A DNA stretch of 64,000 nt, from assembly GCA_016218825.1 (NCBI GenBank), contig JACRCV010000042.1:50041-114040 (forward strand), given 5' to 3'. The notes below the pieces were generated by a model that saw only the letters and a list, made by a program, of their open reading frames with translations, was not told the origin of the DNA and ran no database searches. Source of the stretch: Deltaproteobacteria bacterium. GTDB taxonomy: Bacteria > Myxococcota > XYA12-FULL-58-9. Each line of letters opens with the position of its first letter. Position 1 is the first letter of the stretch. Made by a program: the position numbers and the translations under genes. Below are positions 53,948-61,969 of this stretch, one piece after another.

Positions 53948-54497
53948 CGCCCACCTCGAAGCCCCGATCGCGCAAGCGCCCTGCCGCCCTCTTCAGGAGC
54001 TTCGAGACCTGCCCTTCGCTCCGCGCCAGCGCATGCGCGATCTCGGTCTGCGACCGCCCGTCCAAGTGCTTCATCACCACCGCGGCGCGCTCCTCGGCCG
54101 ACAGGCTCGCGAGCGCCTCCCAGAGGTGGCGCCAATCGCGCCGGGTCTGCACCGTGCGCTCCGGCGACGGCGGCGCGCTCCTCCCGGGCTCGGCGGCGAG
54201 CGCCGCCTGCACCCGCGCAAAGACGCCGCGCTCGCGCCGCTGCCGATCGATGCACAGCCGGGTGGCGACGGTCAGCAGCCAACCGGCGATGTTGGCGCCG
54301 CGGTCGAGGCTCGAGGCGTTCGCCATCAGCCGCATGAAGACGTCGTGGGTCGCGTCGGCGGCGAAGTCGCGGTCACCGCTCGCGAACATCAGGCAGCGGC
54401 GGTAGACCAACGGTCCGTGCCGGGTGTACTGCTCCTCCACGAACTCCTCCTCGTCGGAGGATAACGAACGAACGGGCTCGGTCTTTCCGGCGCTCAC
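53940..54497 (-). CDS. ECF-type RNA polymerase sigma factor
   Basis: 185 residues from ATG 54497, overlapping the upstream stop (ATGA). Region 2 is YTRHGPLVYRRCLMFASGDRDFAADATHDVFMRLM with the core-binding helix and WLLTVATRLCIDRQRRER for -10 recognition; region 4 is WEALASLSAEERAAVVMKHLDGRSQTEIAHALARSEGQVSKLLKRA. No C-terminal extension. Together with the FecR-like gene it forms a signal pair, and the exported protein upstream and lipoprotein downstream are the likely targets. Confidence 0.95.
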   Translation of the reverse strand: MSAGKTEPVRSLSSDEEEFVEEQYTRHGPLVYRRCLMFASGDRDFAADATHDVFMRLMANASSLDRGANIAGWLLTVATRLCIDRQRRERGVFARVQAALAAEPGRSAPPSPERTVQTRRDWRHLWEALASLSAEERAAVVMKHLDGRSQTEIAHALARSEGQVSKLLKRAAGRLRDRGFEVGDG

Positions 54498-55450
54498 GGC
54501 GCGGCATCATAGGCGAGAGTGAGGGCCGCCGCGAGGCGGGCCGGCGTCGCCTCCCAGAGCGTGGTGCCGGTCTCGCGGTCCTCGTGCACCCGCCGGACCC
54601 GCGACAGGACCAGCCGCAGCTCCAACCCCAGCGCGAGCCCGGCGCCGACCCGAAGCCCGCCGGCGACGCTTGAATCAACAACGAAATCATACCGTTTGCC
54701 GCGGTCGCCCGGGCCGTCGCCGTCGTCGAAAGCGAAGTGGTGCGCCCACAAGCCGAGGCCCGCCACCGCCGTGAGGCTCGCGCGGTCTCCGGCGGCGCGC
54801 ACGCCGACGCCGGCGCGCGGCTCCCACTCGAAGATGGACAGGCGCCTGTCGACCCCGAGCGCCCGGGCGGCGGTGACGCCGAGGGCGCCCTGCCACCAAC
54901 CGGTGCGCGGCCCGAGCCACGCCTGGAGGTCGACGAGGGCGGAGACGCTCCCCGGGTTCCAGAGACCGCCGAGCCCCAGCTTCACGCCCTCGGCAAACGC
55001 CGACACCGGTGGCGGCGCGGGCGCCGGGCCGGGCGGCGGCGGCGAGGCGTCCACGGCCGGCGCAACGAGATGGACGCGGGCTTCGCGCAGCAGCGTGATC
55101 GCACGGTGCAGGGTCGCGAGGTGGGCGTCCTCGAGGCCGTGGCCGCGCCACACCACTCGATCCTCGTAGCTGCCGGCCTCGGAGCGCACGACGACGAGGA
55201 GGGTGTCGGCCTCGGGCTGCGACAGGGTCAAGACCAGGGCCGCGACGCCGCCGGAATCGACCGCGGCCAGGCCCTCCTGGGTGACGCGCAAGAGCAGGCT
55301 CTTGTAGAGGTCGCCCACCCGTAGCCGTTCGTAGGCGGCGTGGTCGATGCCCCGGACCTCGATCGCGACCGTGGGCGGCGGGCGGTCTTGGGCCGGGGAC
55401 GCCGCTAAGCACACCGAAACAAGGGCCGCCGCGAGAGCAGTCATCAGCAT
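54494..55450 (-). CDS. Exported hypothetical protein, first gene of the ECF operon
   Basis: 318 residues from ATG 55450 (MLMTALAAALVSVCLAASPA), another ATG lies two codons on; the track ORF runs 37 codons too far upstream through a dispersed repeat. A soluble N-terminal domain (to about 135) and a Pro-rich linker (PPPPGPAPAPPP) precede a C-terminal half of amphipathic strands (GVKLGLGGLWN, GWWQGALGVTAARALG, GGLRVGAGLALGLELRLVLSRV) like an outer-membrane barrel. Its stop overlaps the sigma factor start, so it may sense or transmit the envelope signal. Confidence 0.8.
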   Translation of the reverse strand: MLMTALAAALVSVCLAASPAQDRPPPTVAIEVRGIDHAAYERLRVGDLYKSLLLRVTQEGLAAVDSGGVAALVLTLSQPEADTLLVVVRSEAGSYEDRVVWRGHGLEDAHLATLHRAITLLREARVHLVAPAVDASPPPPGPAPAPPPVSAFAEGVKLGLGGLWNPGSVSALVDLQAWLGPRTGWWQGALGVTAARALGVDRRLSIFEWEPRAGVGVRAAGDRASLTAVAGLGLWAHHFAFDDGDGPGDRGKRYDFVVDSSVAGGLRVGAGLALGLELRLVLSRVRRVHEDRETGTTLWEATPARLAAALTLAYDAAP

Positions 55451-55495
55451 CGCTTGCGCCGACCATGCCACAGTGGGCCGCGCGATCAATGGGGC

Positions 55496-55552
55496 GGCGC
55501 CGCGCCCCGAGAGAGCCTCGGGTATCGAGCCGGCGGGCGGTCCCCCCGCTCC
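55496..55552 (+). repeat. Dispersed repeat, 3' half-copy
   Basis: Carries only the second half of the element (CGCGCCCCGAGAGAGCCTCG to GGCGGTCCCCCCGCTCCAGG), directly before the full copy at 55554. The pair looks like an unequal tandem duplication. Confidence 0.85.
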
Positions 55553-55553
55553 A

Positions 55554-55676
55554 GGAGGCATCGAGCATCTGGCTCTGCCAGTGCGAGGTGCGGGGGTTCG
55601 GGGGGACGAGAGAGCCGGCGCGCCGCGCCCGGAGAGAGCTTCGGGTGTCGAGCCGGCGGGCGGTCCCCCCGCTCTA
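55554..55676 (+). repeat. Dispersed ~120-base hairpin-rich repeat, copy 3
   Basis: Full copy from GGAGGCATCGAGCATCTGGC to CCCCCCGCTCTA, with small changes (GGGGACGAGAGAGCC in place of GGGGACGCAGAGCC). Its end supplies the stop codon of the GH99-like gene on the minus strand. Confidence 0.9.
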
Positions 55677-57758
55677 AAGGAACTTCTGCGCGAACTCCGC
55701 GCTCTTCAGCATGTCGGCGGCACGCTCAACCCGGTTGCCGGCGTTGATGGCGTCGATGGTGGACGCGAGGCCGCCGGGGTCCGCTTCCCGCCCGAGGATG
55801 CCGCGGTAGAGCTCCTTCGCCAGCTGCTCCGCGGTGAGCTGCGAGCGCTGCTCTGCATACTCCGGGCTCGAGAACAGCGTCTGGCAGAAGGTCTCCATCG
55901 TCATGCCGTTCGTGATCGCGTCGGTGTAGCTGGCGAGGCCACCCGCGTCCGGCTCGCGGCCCAGGATGCCGCGGTAGCCGTGGGTGACCTTGATCGAGGC
56001 CGCGGAGGCGGTGGGAGGCTGCGGCGTCCCGGGCGTCTGGCCGCTGCCGACGACGATGGCGACGTTCGTGGACTTGGCGCCGAACCAGGCGACGGCGTCC
56101 TGGAGCATCTGCCACTGGAAGTTGTAGGTGCCGGCGGCGGCGGGCGCGGTCAGGGTCGCGCTGAGCTCGGTGGTGGCGCCGCTGGGCACGCTGGCGGCCG
56201 CGGGGAACGCGATGCGGTTCGTGCCCCAGGTCATGTTGTCGCGGGGGTTCTCGGAGCCGAGGTAGTAGCGGGCCGCGAGCGACCAGGTCGCAGAGCCGGT
56301 GTTGCGCATCGAGATCCTGACCGTGAAGCGCTGCCCCGGGCTGACGCTCGCCGGCACCACCTGCGACACGAACAGGGCGGCGTTGGCGCCGGTCGGCGTG
56401 ACCGGTGGCTGTGGATTGTCGCCGGGCGGTGGGGTGCTGGGCAGGCTCGAGCCGAGCGGCCGCTCGCCGCGCAGCATCTTGGTGGCCTCGCCGGCCAGCC
56501 GCAGGTACCAGTCGCTCGGCACCGCCTCGCCGTCGACGTCGAGGGGCAGGAACGACGCCTGCACCGGGGTCGCCGCGGTCGTCGCCGCGACCTTCAGCAT
56601 CGCGGTGCCCTCGTCGACCTCGTCGAACATCGCGCCGAAGAGCATCTTGCTGCCGGCGGCGATCGCGTTGTAGGCCTGACGCCAGTAGAACCGGCCGCCG
56701 CGCCGTGGGATCAGGTTGTACGGCGAGTCCTCGCCGCGCACCCGCATGAGGTTGTGCCAGGAGAAGCCCGGGAAGATGACCGGCATGTAGTCGCGGCCGT
56801 TGTTCCTGGCCTCGGCGAGGTCGGCGCTGATGGTCCGCTTGTAAGAGTCGGCGCCGGCGTCGTCGCCAAACGCGCCCACCGCCCAGGGGCTGATGATGTC
56901 GAAGGAGCGATAGATGGCGGCCCAGGCGGGATCGGTCTTCGACGCGCCGCCAAGGCTGCGCCAATGAAGCGGCACGCCGCCCAAGAGCGTCACCTGCTCG
57001 GCGCCCGGCGCGCTCCTTTGGAAGTGATCGATGATGGCGCGCGCCTGGTCGGGGGTGCCGACGCGGTCGTTGAAGCCCAGGCCCCAGATGGCCAAGACCG
57101 GCTTGCCGTTGTGCCGCAGGTAGCGCGAGCTCTCGGTGATGCGGAGGGTGTTCACCATGTATGCCCAGTCGCGCTTCACGACGTCGACCAGGCTCGACTC
57201 ACTCGCGCCGGAGACGTCGTACATCAGCGCGAACACCCGGCCGTGGGCCTCGGCGCCGGCGCGCACGTTCGCCGCCACCTTGTTGCGGAAGTCGAACAAG
57301 GCGGCGTTGCCGAGCTCGCCGGTGAAGCGCTGCAGCAAGACGCCGTCGATGCCGTAGTCCTGCATCCACTTGAAGTGGCGGACCACGGTCTTCTGCCGAT
57401 AGGCCGAGTAGAGCGGCGCGGCGCTGCCGTCGGGCTTGGTGAAGCCGGTGTTGCAGCGCTCGTCGGCGTCCAGCTCCGACATCTCGGGCCAGAGATCGAC
57501 GGTCGGGGTGCTCGGTGACGCGCGGCCTTGGAACCAGTGGACCCAGTTGTTGACCCGCGAGCCGTCGCCGGGACACCCGAACCAGCCCTGGTACCCCATC
57601 ATCATCTTGCCGTTCATGCTGTCGGTCGAGACCAGGCTCTGGTCCTCGTCGCCCGGCTCGAGCACCTCGAGGGCGGCCTCGGTGCCGCACGCCACCGGGA
57701 GCGCGAGGGTGGCGAGAAGCGAGGCGAGGCGCGGCGCGCTCGGAGCGAATGCGGTCAT
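55674..57758 (-). CDS. GH99/GH71-like secreted hydrolase with Ig-like and DUF4214-like tails
   Basis: 694 residues from ATG 57758. MTAFAPSAPRLASLLATLALPVACG is a signal peptide with an imperfect lipobox. The catalytic barrel (about 45-430) begins GKMMMGYQGWFGCPGDGSRVNNWVHWFQG and has FKWMQDYGIDGVLLQRF and DIISPWAVGAFGDD, as in GH99-like or GH71-like proteins. An NBR1-type Ig domain follows (VSPGQRFTVRISMRNTGSATW ... FQWQMLQDAVAWFGAKS), then two DUF4214-like units (YRGILGREPDAGGLASYTDAI, YRGILGREADPGGLASTIDAI) that bind matrices or calcium in other proteins. Likely degrades alpha-mannan-type or related glycans outside the cell; substrate unproven. Confidence 0.88.
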   Translation of the reverse strand: MTAFAPSAPRLASLLATLALPVACGTEAALEVLEPGDEDQSLVSTDSMNGKMMMGYQGWFGCPGDGSRVNNWVHWFQGRASPSTPTVDLWPEMSELDADERCNTGFTKPDGSAAPLYSAYRQKTVVRHFKWMQDYGIDGVLLQRFTGELGNAALFDFRNKVAANVRAGAEAHGRVFALMYDVSGASESSLVDVVKRDWAYMVNTLRITESSRYLRHNGKPVLAIWGLGFNDRVGTPDQARAIIDHFQRSAPGAEQVTLLGGVPLHWRSLGGASKTDPAWAAIYRSFDIISPWAVGAFGDDAGADSYKRTISADLAEARNNGRDYMPVIFPGFSWHNLMRVRGEDSPYNLIPRRGGRFYWRQAYNAIAAGSKMLFGAMFDEVDEGTAMLKVAATTAATPVQASFLPLDVDGEAVPSDWYLRLAGEATKMLRGERPLGSSLPSTPPPGDNPQPPVTPTGANAALFVSQVVPASVSPGQRFTVRISMRNTGSATWSLAARYYLGSENPRDNMTWGTNRIAFPAAASVPSGATTELSATLTAPAAAGTYNFQWQMLQDAVAWFGAKSTNVAIVVGSGQTPGTPQPPTASAASIKVTHGYRGILGREPDAGGLASYTDAITNGMTMETFCQTLFSSPEYAEQRSQLTAEQLAKELYRGILGREADPGGLASTIDAINAGNRVERAADMLKSAEFAQKFL

Positions 57759-58035
57759 GGGCAGTTCTCCTCGTCCTTCGCAGAACGCACGATCCATGCC
57801 GCCGTACGCCGCGCGGCCGGGGTTGGGGAAGCCGGACCGCCGGCGAGGATTATCTCGAATACTCGGCTAATTACGGCGACTGCGCGGCCGGGCGCGCGAA
57901 CGGCGGACGGCCGCGAAGAGCGCGCGCGTAGCCAGGCTGCTACTCGGGAACGCCCGGGTGCCTCGGCGCCGGGTCGGATTTGCCGCTACCCCGGGTCTTG
58001 GGGCATGCTGACTCACCTTCCGGAGGGGCGCTCGC

Positions 58036-58869
58036 ATGCGACATTATCGGCCGGCAGAGAATCCATCCGCGTTTCGCAAGCTGGCGGCGGCGATGTGGCA
58101 CGCGCCGAACGACCCGCACATCTTCGGCATCCTCGACCTGGATCTCACCGAGGTGTTGAAGTTCCTCGAGCAGTACAACAAGGAGCGCGGCTGCAAGGCG
58201 ACGATCACCCACGTGATGACGCGGACGCTGGCGATGACGCTCGCGAAGCACCCGGAGTACAACGCCAAGATCGGCTGGAGCCAGATCCGGGTCCGCAATT
58301 CCGTCGACATCTTCTGCCAGGTGTCGACCGACGGCGGTCGCGACCTCTCGGGCTACAAGATCCAGGGCGTCGACAAGCTCTCGATCGCCGGCATCGCCGC
58401 CGCCCTCACCAAGGCCGCAGGCGACATCCGCGCCGACCGCGACCCGGCGTTCAAGCGCAGCCGCAACATGCTCCAGACCCTGCCGCTGTGGGCGCTGCGC
58501 ATCATCCTGTGGTTCATGAACCTGCTCACCAACAAGCTCGACCTCGACCTGCCGAAGCTCGGGATGCCGCGCGACCCCTTCGGCAGCGCGATGGTGACCA
58601 GCGTCGGCATGCTCGGCATCGACGCCGGCTTCGCGCCCTTCACCCCCATCGCGCGGTGCCCGATCATCATCACCGTGACCCGGGTGAAGCCACGCCCGTG
58701 GGTGGTGGGGGACAAGGTCGAGCCGCGGCCGGTGCTGCGCTTGTGCGGAACCTTCGATCACCGCGTCATCGACGGCTACCACGCCGGCGTCATCTCCGGC
58801 GACATCGAGCGGCTAATCGCCGAGCCTGGGCTCTTGCTCACGGATGCGGAGCAGCCGACGGCACGCTGA
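58036..58869 (+). CDS. Stand-alone 2-oxoacid dehydrogenase-type acyltransferase domain
   Basis: 277 residues from ATG 58036 behind GGAGGGG. The whole protein is the trimer-forming catalytic domain of E2 enzymes: ATITHVMTRTLAMTLAKHPEYNAKI, the catalytic FDHRVIDGYHAG (HxxxDG) and GSAMVTSVGMLGIDAGFAPFTPIARCPI. There is no lipoyl domain, no peripheral-subunit-binding domain and no E1 or E3 gene nearby. A hydrophobic helix (LWALRIILWFMNLLTNKL, about 155-175) is unusual and may attach it to the membrane. It may use a soluble acyl-CoA rather than a lipoyl arm. Confidence 0.9.
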   Translation: MRHYRPAENPSAFRKLAAAMWHAPNDPHIFGILDLDLTEVLKFLEQYNKERGCKATITHVMTRTLAMTLAKHPEYNAKIGWSQIRVRNSVDIFCQVSTDGGRDLSGYKIQGVDKLSIAGIAAALTKAAGDIRADRDPAFKRSRNMLQTLPLWALRIILWFMNLLTNKLDLDLPKLGMPRDPFGSAMVTSVGMLGIDAGFAPFTPIARCPIIITVTRVKPRPWVVGDKVEPRPVLRLCGTFDHRVIDGYHAGVISGDIERLIAEPGLLLTDAEQPTAR

Positions 58870-59013
58870 GACGGCCCGCTCCTGCGATCCGACAGGGAGC
58901 ACGCGCCCTACTCACGCCCCGCGCCTCGAGCTCGGCCGCGCTATTGCATCGCCGCTACCGGCCGCTGCCCCGAGACCGTCGGCCTGAGCCCGGCGGCCTC
59001 GGGGCCGAGCGCT

Positions 59014-61494
59014 TCAGAGCTTCGCCGCGGCCGGCGTCGCGGCCGTGGGTGCCGGCGACGCGACCGCCAGCTCGGTGCTGTGCACCTGGAGATAGACGTC
59101 GACGATCGCGCCCTCGCGCAGGTGGCCGGCGGTGTCGACCCAGAAGAAGCGGGCCCGCAGCCCTTCGCAGTTGCCGCGCGCGTCGCAGCGCGAGCCGGCG
59201 CTGTAGTCCAGCTCCAAAGAGACGATGCCGAGCGCGCCGACCGGCTCGAGCTCGTCCGGCGTCGAGATCCGATCGCCGTCCAGGTCCGCCCAGGCGACGA
59301 GGTCGGTGAAGCTCGAGTCGAGGCCGTCGACGACGCCGTCTTGGTTGTCGTCCATGGTGGCGAGCGCCTCGAAGCCGTGCGCCGCGTGGCCGCCGTCGAC
59401 CGGGGTCGCCGAGCCGAACAGCTCTTCGCCCGAGGAGATGCTGCCGTCGCCGTCCCGGTCGTAGGCCAGCCACGGGGTGGCCGCCGTCGGCCAGTCGGTG
59501 CGGAGGATGGGCGCCTCGCCGGCCGCGGCCAGGTTGAAGCTGCCGGCGCCGTCGTCGGCGTTGTAGCTCACCGGCGCCTCGGGGTCGAACACCAACACCA
59601 GCGGCGTGGTGCAGGTGTAGGTCGTGCAGCTGGACGCCTGGTAGCAGCTGAAGGTGTCGCCGGACCGGACCACGGTGCCGGAGCAGCGGGCATCGACCCA
59701 GTCCCGGTGCGCTCTGTCCCACGCGGTGCCGCCGTCGACGGCCCGATGGCACCAGAAGGACAGGTAGCTCGCCGAGCAGTGGTTGGGGTTCTCGGTCATG
59801 CATTGATCGGCCAAGGCGTTCCGATCGCCGTTCGTCAGCATCGCGCCGCTCCAGCGGTTACAGGCGTAGAAGTTGGTGCAGGTCGACGTCGTCTTCACGC
59901 CTTCGTCGGTCTTCCCGTCGCAGTCGTTGTCCTTGCCGTCACAGACCTCTGCCGGCACCGCGCCGCACGAGCCGCAGATGTTCGTCACGTTCTCGTCGAT
60001 CTGGCCGTCGCAGTCGTTGTCTCTGCCGTCACAGACCTCGACCGGCACCGCGCCGCAGGCGCCGCAGATGTTCGTCACGCCCTCGTCGATCTGGCCGTCG
60101 CAGTCGTTGTCCCTGCCGTCACAGACCTCGACCGGCACCGCGCCGCAGGCGCCGCAAATGTTCGTCACGCCCTCGTCGATCGCGCCGTCGCAGTCGTTGT
60201 CTCTGCCGTCACAGACCTCGACCGGCACCGCGCCGCAGGCGCCGCAGGCGTTCTTCACGCCCTCGTCGATCTCGCCGTCGCAGTCGTTGTCGGCGCCGTC
60301 GCAGAGCTCGGCCGGGACCTCGCCGCAGGCGCCGCAGATGTTCGTCACGTTCTCGTCGATCTGGCCGTCGCAGTCGTTGTCGGCGCCGTCGCAGAGCTCG
60401 GCCGGGACCTCGCCGCAGGCGCCGCAGGCGTTCGTCACGCCGTCGTCGATCTCGCCGTCGCAGTCGTTGTCGACGCCGTCGCAGAGCTCGGCCGGGACCT
60501 CGCCGCAGGCGCCGCAGGCGTTCTTGACGTCCTCGTCGATCTCGCCGTCGCAGTCGTTGTCGACGCCGTCGCAGAGCTCGGATGAAGGCACGCAGCAGCT
60601 CGGCGCCGCGTCGCAGTCCTCGCTGTCGTCGCAGTCGGCGAGGCCGTCGCAGTCGTCGTCCTTGCCGTTGCCGCAGTCCTCGGCCATGTCGATCGCGACC
60701 GGCTCGCAGGTCAGCTCGCCGTCGACGCAGTTGAGGGTGCTCTGGGCGCACTCGCCTTCGCCGGGGCCGCAGGCGTCGCCGCCGTCCGGGTTGCCTTCGT
60801 CGATCTCGCCGTTGCAGTTGTTGTCGCGCGCGTCACAGACCTCGGCGTCGTCAGCCAGGCAGCCCACGCCCGGCGTCGGCGTCGTGGTGCAGGTGCTGCC
60901 GGCCTTGATCTCGAAGTCGACGATGCCCTGGGGATAGATGCGGTCGTAGGTCAGGCAGACCTCGACGGTGTCGCCGGCGTCGATGCCGCGGTCGAACTTG
61001 ACCCCGTGGATCGAGTCGCACTCCGGATGGTCGAAGTCGCCGAGATCAGGGGCGGCCACGCTGTCGCCGTTCAGCGTGACCTCGACCAGATGGTCGTCGC
61101 AGGCCGCCAACGTGCCGACCACCCAGTGACTCACCTCGGGTTGCGCCATCCCCTGCAGCTGGTAGCAAGCCGTCGTCTGGCACGCCTCGTCGTTCTGGTC
61201 GTACGAGATCAGGATCACGCGCGCGGCGCAGCGGCAGCTCGGGTCGGTGCAGTCGCTGCACGCGACGCAGGTGCTGTCCGTGCACGCTTCGCCGACCTGA
61301 CAATCGCTCGCGGTCTCACAGGCCTGCGCCTCGAGGCCGCCGGCGGCGCTGGCGCTCACCTGCGACCGATCGCGGGAGTCGTTGGCCCGGACCATCCCCG
61401 CCTCGCAGGCCGGCAGGAGCACGGCCAGCAACACCAAACACCCAAACCCCGCGCTGTTCTTCGACCCCCCGGCCTGCAAAACAACTTGGAACAT
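59014..61494 (-). CDS. MopE-like lipoprotein with eight CDGxDNDCDG repeats
   Basis: 826 residues from ATG 61494 (MFQVVLQAGGSKNSAGFGCL ... LLPACEAG lipobox); the track ORF begins 39 codons early. A Cys-rich head (CETASDCQVGEACTDSTCVACSDCTDPSCRC) precedes a beta domain. Then come two degenerate and eight near-identical 30-residue units, CDGxDNDCDGxIDEGVTN then CGACGxVPxE, the putative metal-binding motif of MopE-type proteins. The C-terminal third has EF-hand-like loops (DRDGDGSISSGEE, DDNQDGVVDGLD, DLDGDRISTPDE). Calcium and perhaps copper binding are expected at the surface. Confidence 0.92.
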   Translation of the reverse strand: MFQVVLQAGGSKNSAGFGCLVLLAVLLPACEAGMVRANDSRDRSQVSASAAGGLEAQACETASDCQVGEACTDSTCVACSDCTDPSCRCAARVILISYDQNDEACQTTACYQLQGMAQPEVSHWVVGTLAACDDHLVEVTLNGDSVAAPDLGDFDHPECDSIHGVKFDRGIDAGDTVEVCLTYDRIYPQGIVDFEIKAGSTCTTTPTPGVGCLADDAEVCDARDNNCNGEIDEGNPDGGDACGPGEGECAQSTLNCVDGELTCEPVAIDMAEDCGNGKDDDCDGLADCDDSEDCDAAPSCCVPSSELCDGVDNDCDGEIDEDVKNACGACGEVPAELCDGVDNDCDGEIDDGVTNACGACGEVPAELCDGADNDCDGQIDENVTNICGACGEVPAELCDGADNDCDGEIDEGVKNACGACGAVPVEVCDGRDNDCDGAIDEGVTNICGACGAVPVEVCDGRDNDCDGQIDEGVTNICGACGAVPVEVCDGRDNDCDGQIDENVTNICGSCGAVPAEVCDGKDNDCDGKTDEGVKTTSTCTNFYACNRWSGAMLTNGDRNALADQCMTENPNHCSASYLSFWCHRAVDGGTAWDRAHRDWVDARCSGTVVRSGDTFSCYQASSCTTYTCTTPLVLVFDPEAPVSYNADDGAGSFNLAAAGEAPILRTDWPTAATPWLAYDRDGDGSISSGEELFGSATPVDGGHAAHGFEALATMDDNQDGVVDGLDSSFTDLVAWADLDGDRISTPDELEPVGALGIVSLELDYSAGSRCDARGNCEGLRARFFWVDTAGHLREGAIVDVYLQVHSTELAVASPAPTAATPAAAKL
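59891..60580 (-). repeat. In-frame tandem DNA repeat of 90 bases, about eight units
   Basis: Encodes the CDGxDNDCDG units. The string TCGCCGTCGCAGTCGTTGTC and variants recur every 90 bases. Units are so alike that recent expansion or conversion is likely. Coding repeat, not CRISPR. Confidence 0.9.
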
Positions 61495-61789
61495 CGTCGC
61501 GCCCCCTTGTTCGTGGTTGAAGAAGGTAGCGAACCTGACTGCAACCGCCGGGCCGCCGCCCGGGGCCGTGAGGCGCCGGCGACCGCGAAAGAGAGATCGG
61601 CCGGAGATCAACCGGATCCGTCAGATCAAAGACGGTCAGCGCCACCCCGGCTGAGCCGCGAACGGGAACAGCGCGGCTCCTGGAGAAATCGTCGTGTTCT
61701 CGAGCAAGTGTGGGACACGTACCCACCGGCGCGTACACTGGGAACCTCGGTCGCTGTCACCTGGATCGGCTCCCCTTGCCCCACCCGGG
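61495..61789. other. Upstream gap of the MopE-like gene
   Basis: About 295 bases with no credible gene; ORFs on both strands are shadows. It must hold the MopE-like gene promoter. The end (GCCCCACCCGGGGGC at 61778-61792) matches text at 32810 in the region-5 repeat block. Confidence 0.4.
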
Positions 61790-61956
61790 GGCACCGAGCA
61801 GCTGGCTTTGCCAGGGCGAGGTGCGGGGGCACGGGGGGACGCAGAGCCGGCGCTCCACCTTCCGCGTGGTCCATGGACGGAGCGCCGGCGGGCGGTCCCC
61901 CCGCTAGGTTGGCTGGGGGTGGTGAGCGTGGCCGCATCGGCCGCGCGGGAATCAAA
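61790..61956 (+). repeat. Dispersed repeat, copy 4 with hairpin tail module
   Basis: Starts GGCACCGAGCAGCTGGCTTT, a diverged form of the 120-base element, and continues past CCCCCCGCTAGGTTGG into a hairpin GCGTGGCCG-CAT-CGGCCGCGC and GGGAATCAAAG. The same tail follows GTCCCCCCGCTAGGTTG at 32731 in the gene-free block, so body and tail are separable modules. It ends 14 bases before the stop of the VWA-like gene. Confidence 0.85.
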
Positions 61957-61969
61957 GGTGCAGCGCGCC

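Noticed and set aside
55347-57518. 723-codon plus ORF opposite the GH99-like gene
   Set aside because: Runs through two dispersed repeats and then antisense of a gene with clear domains.
59891-60580. Possible CRISPR-like array (90-base period)
   Set aside because: In-frame coding repeats of a MopE-like protein, with no spacers.
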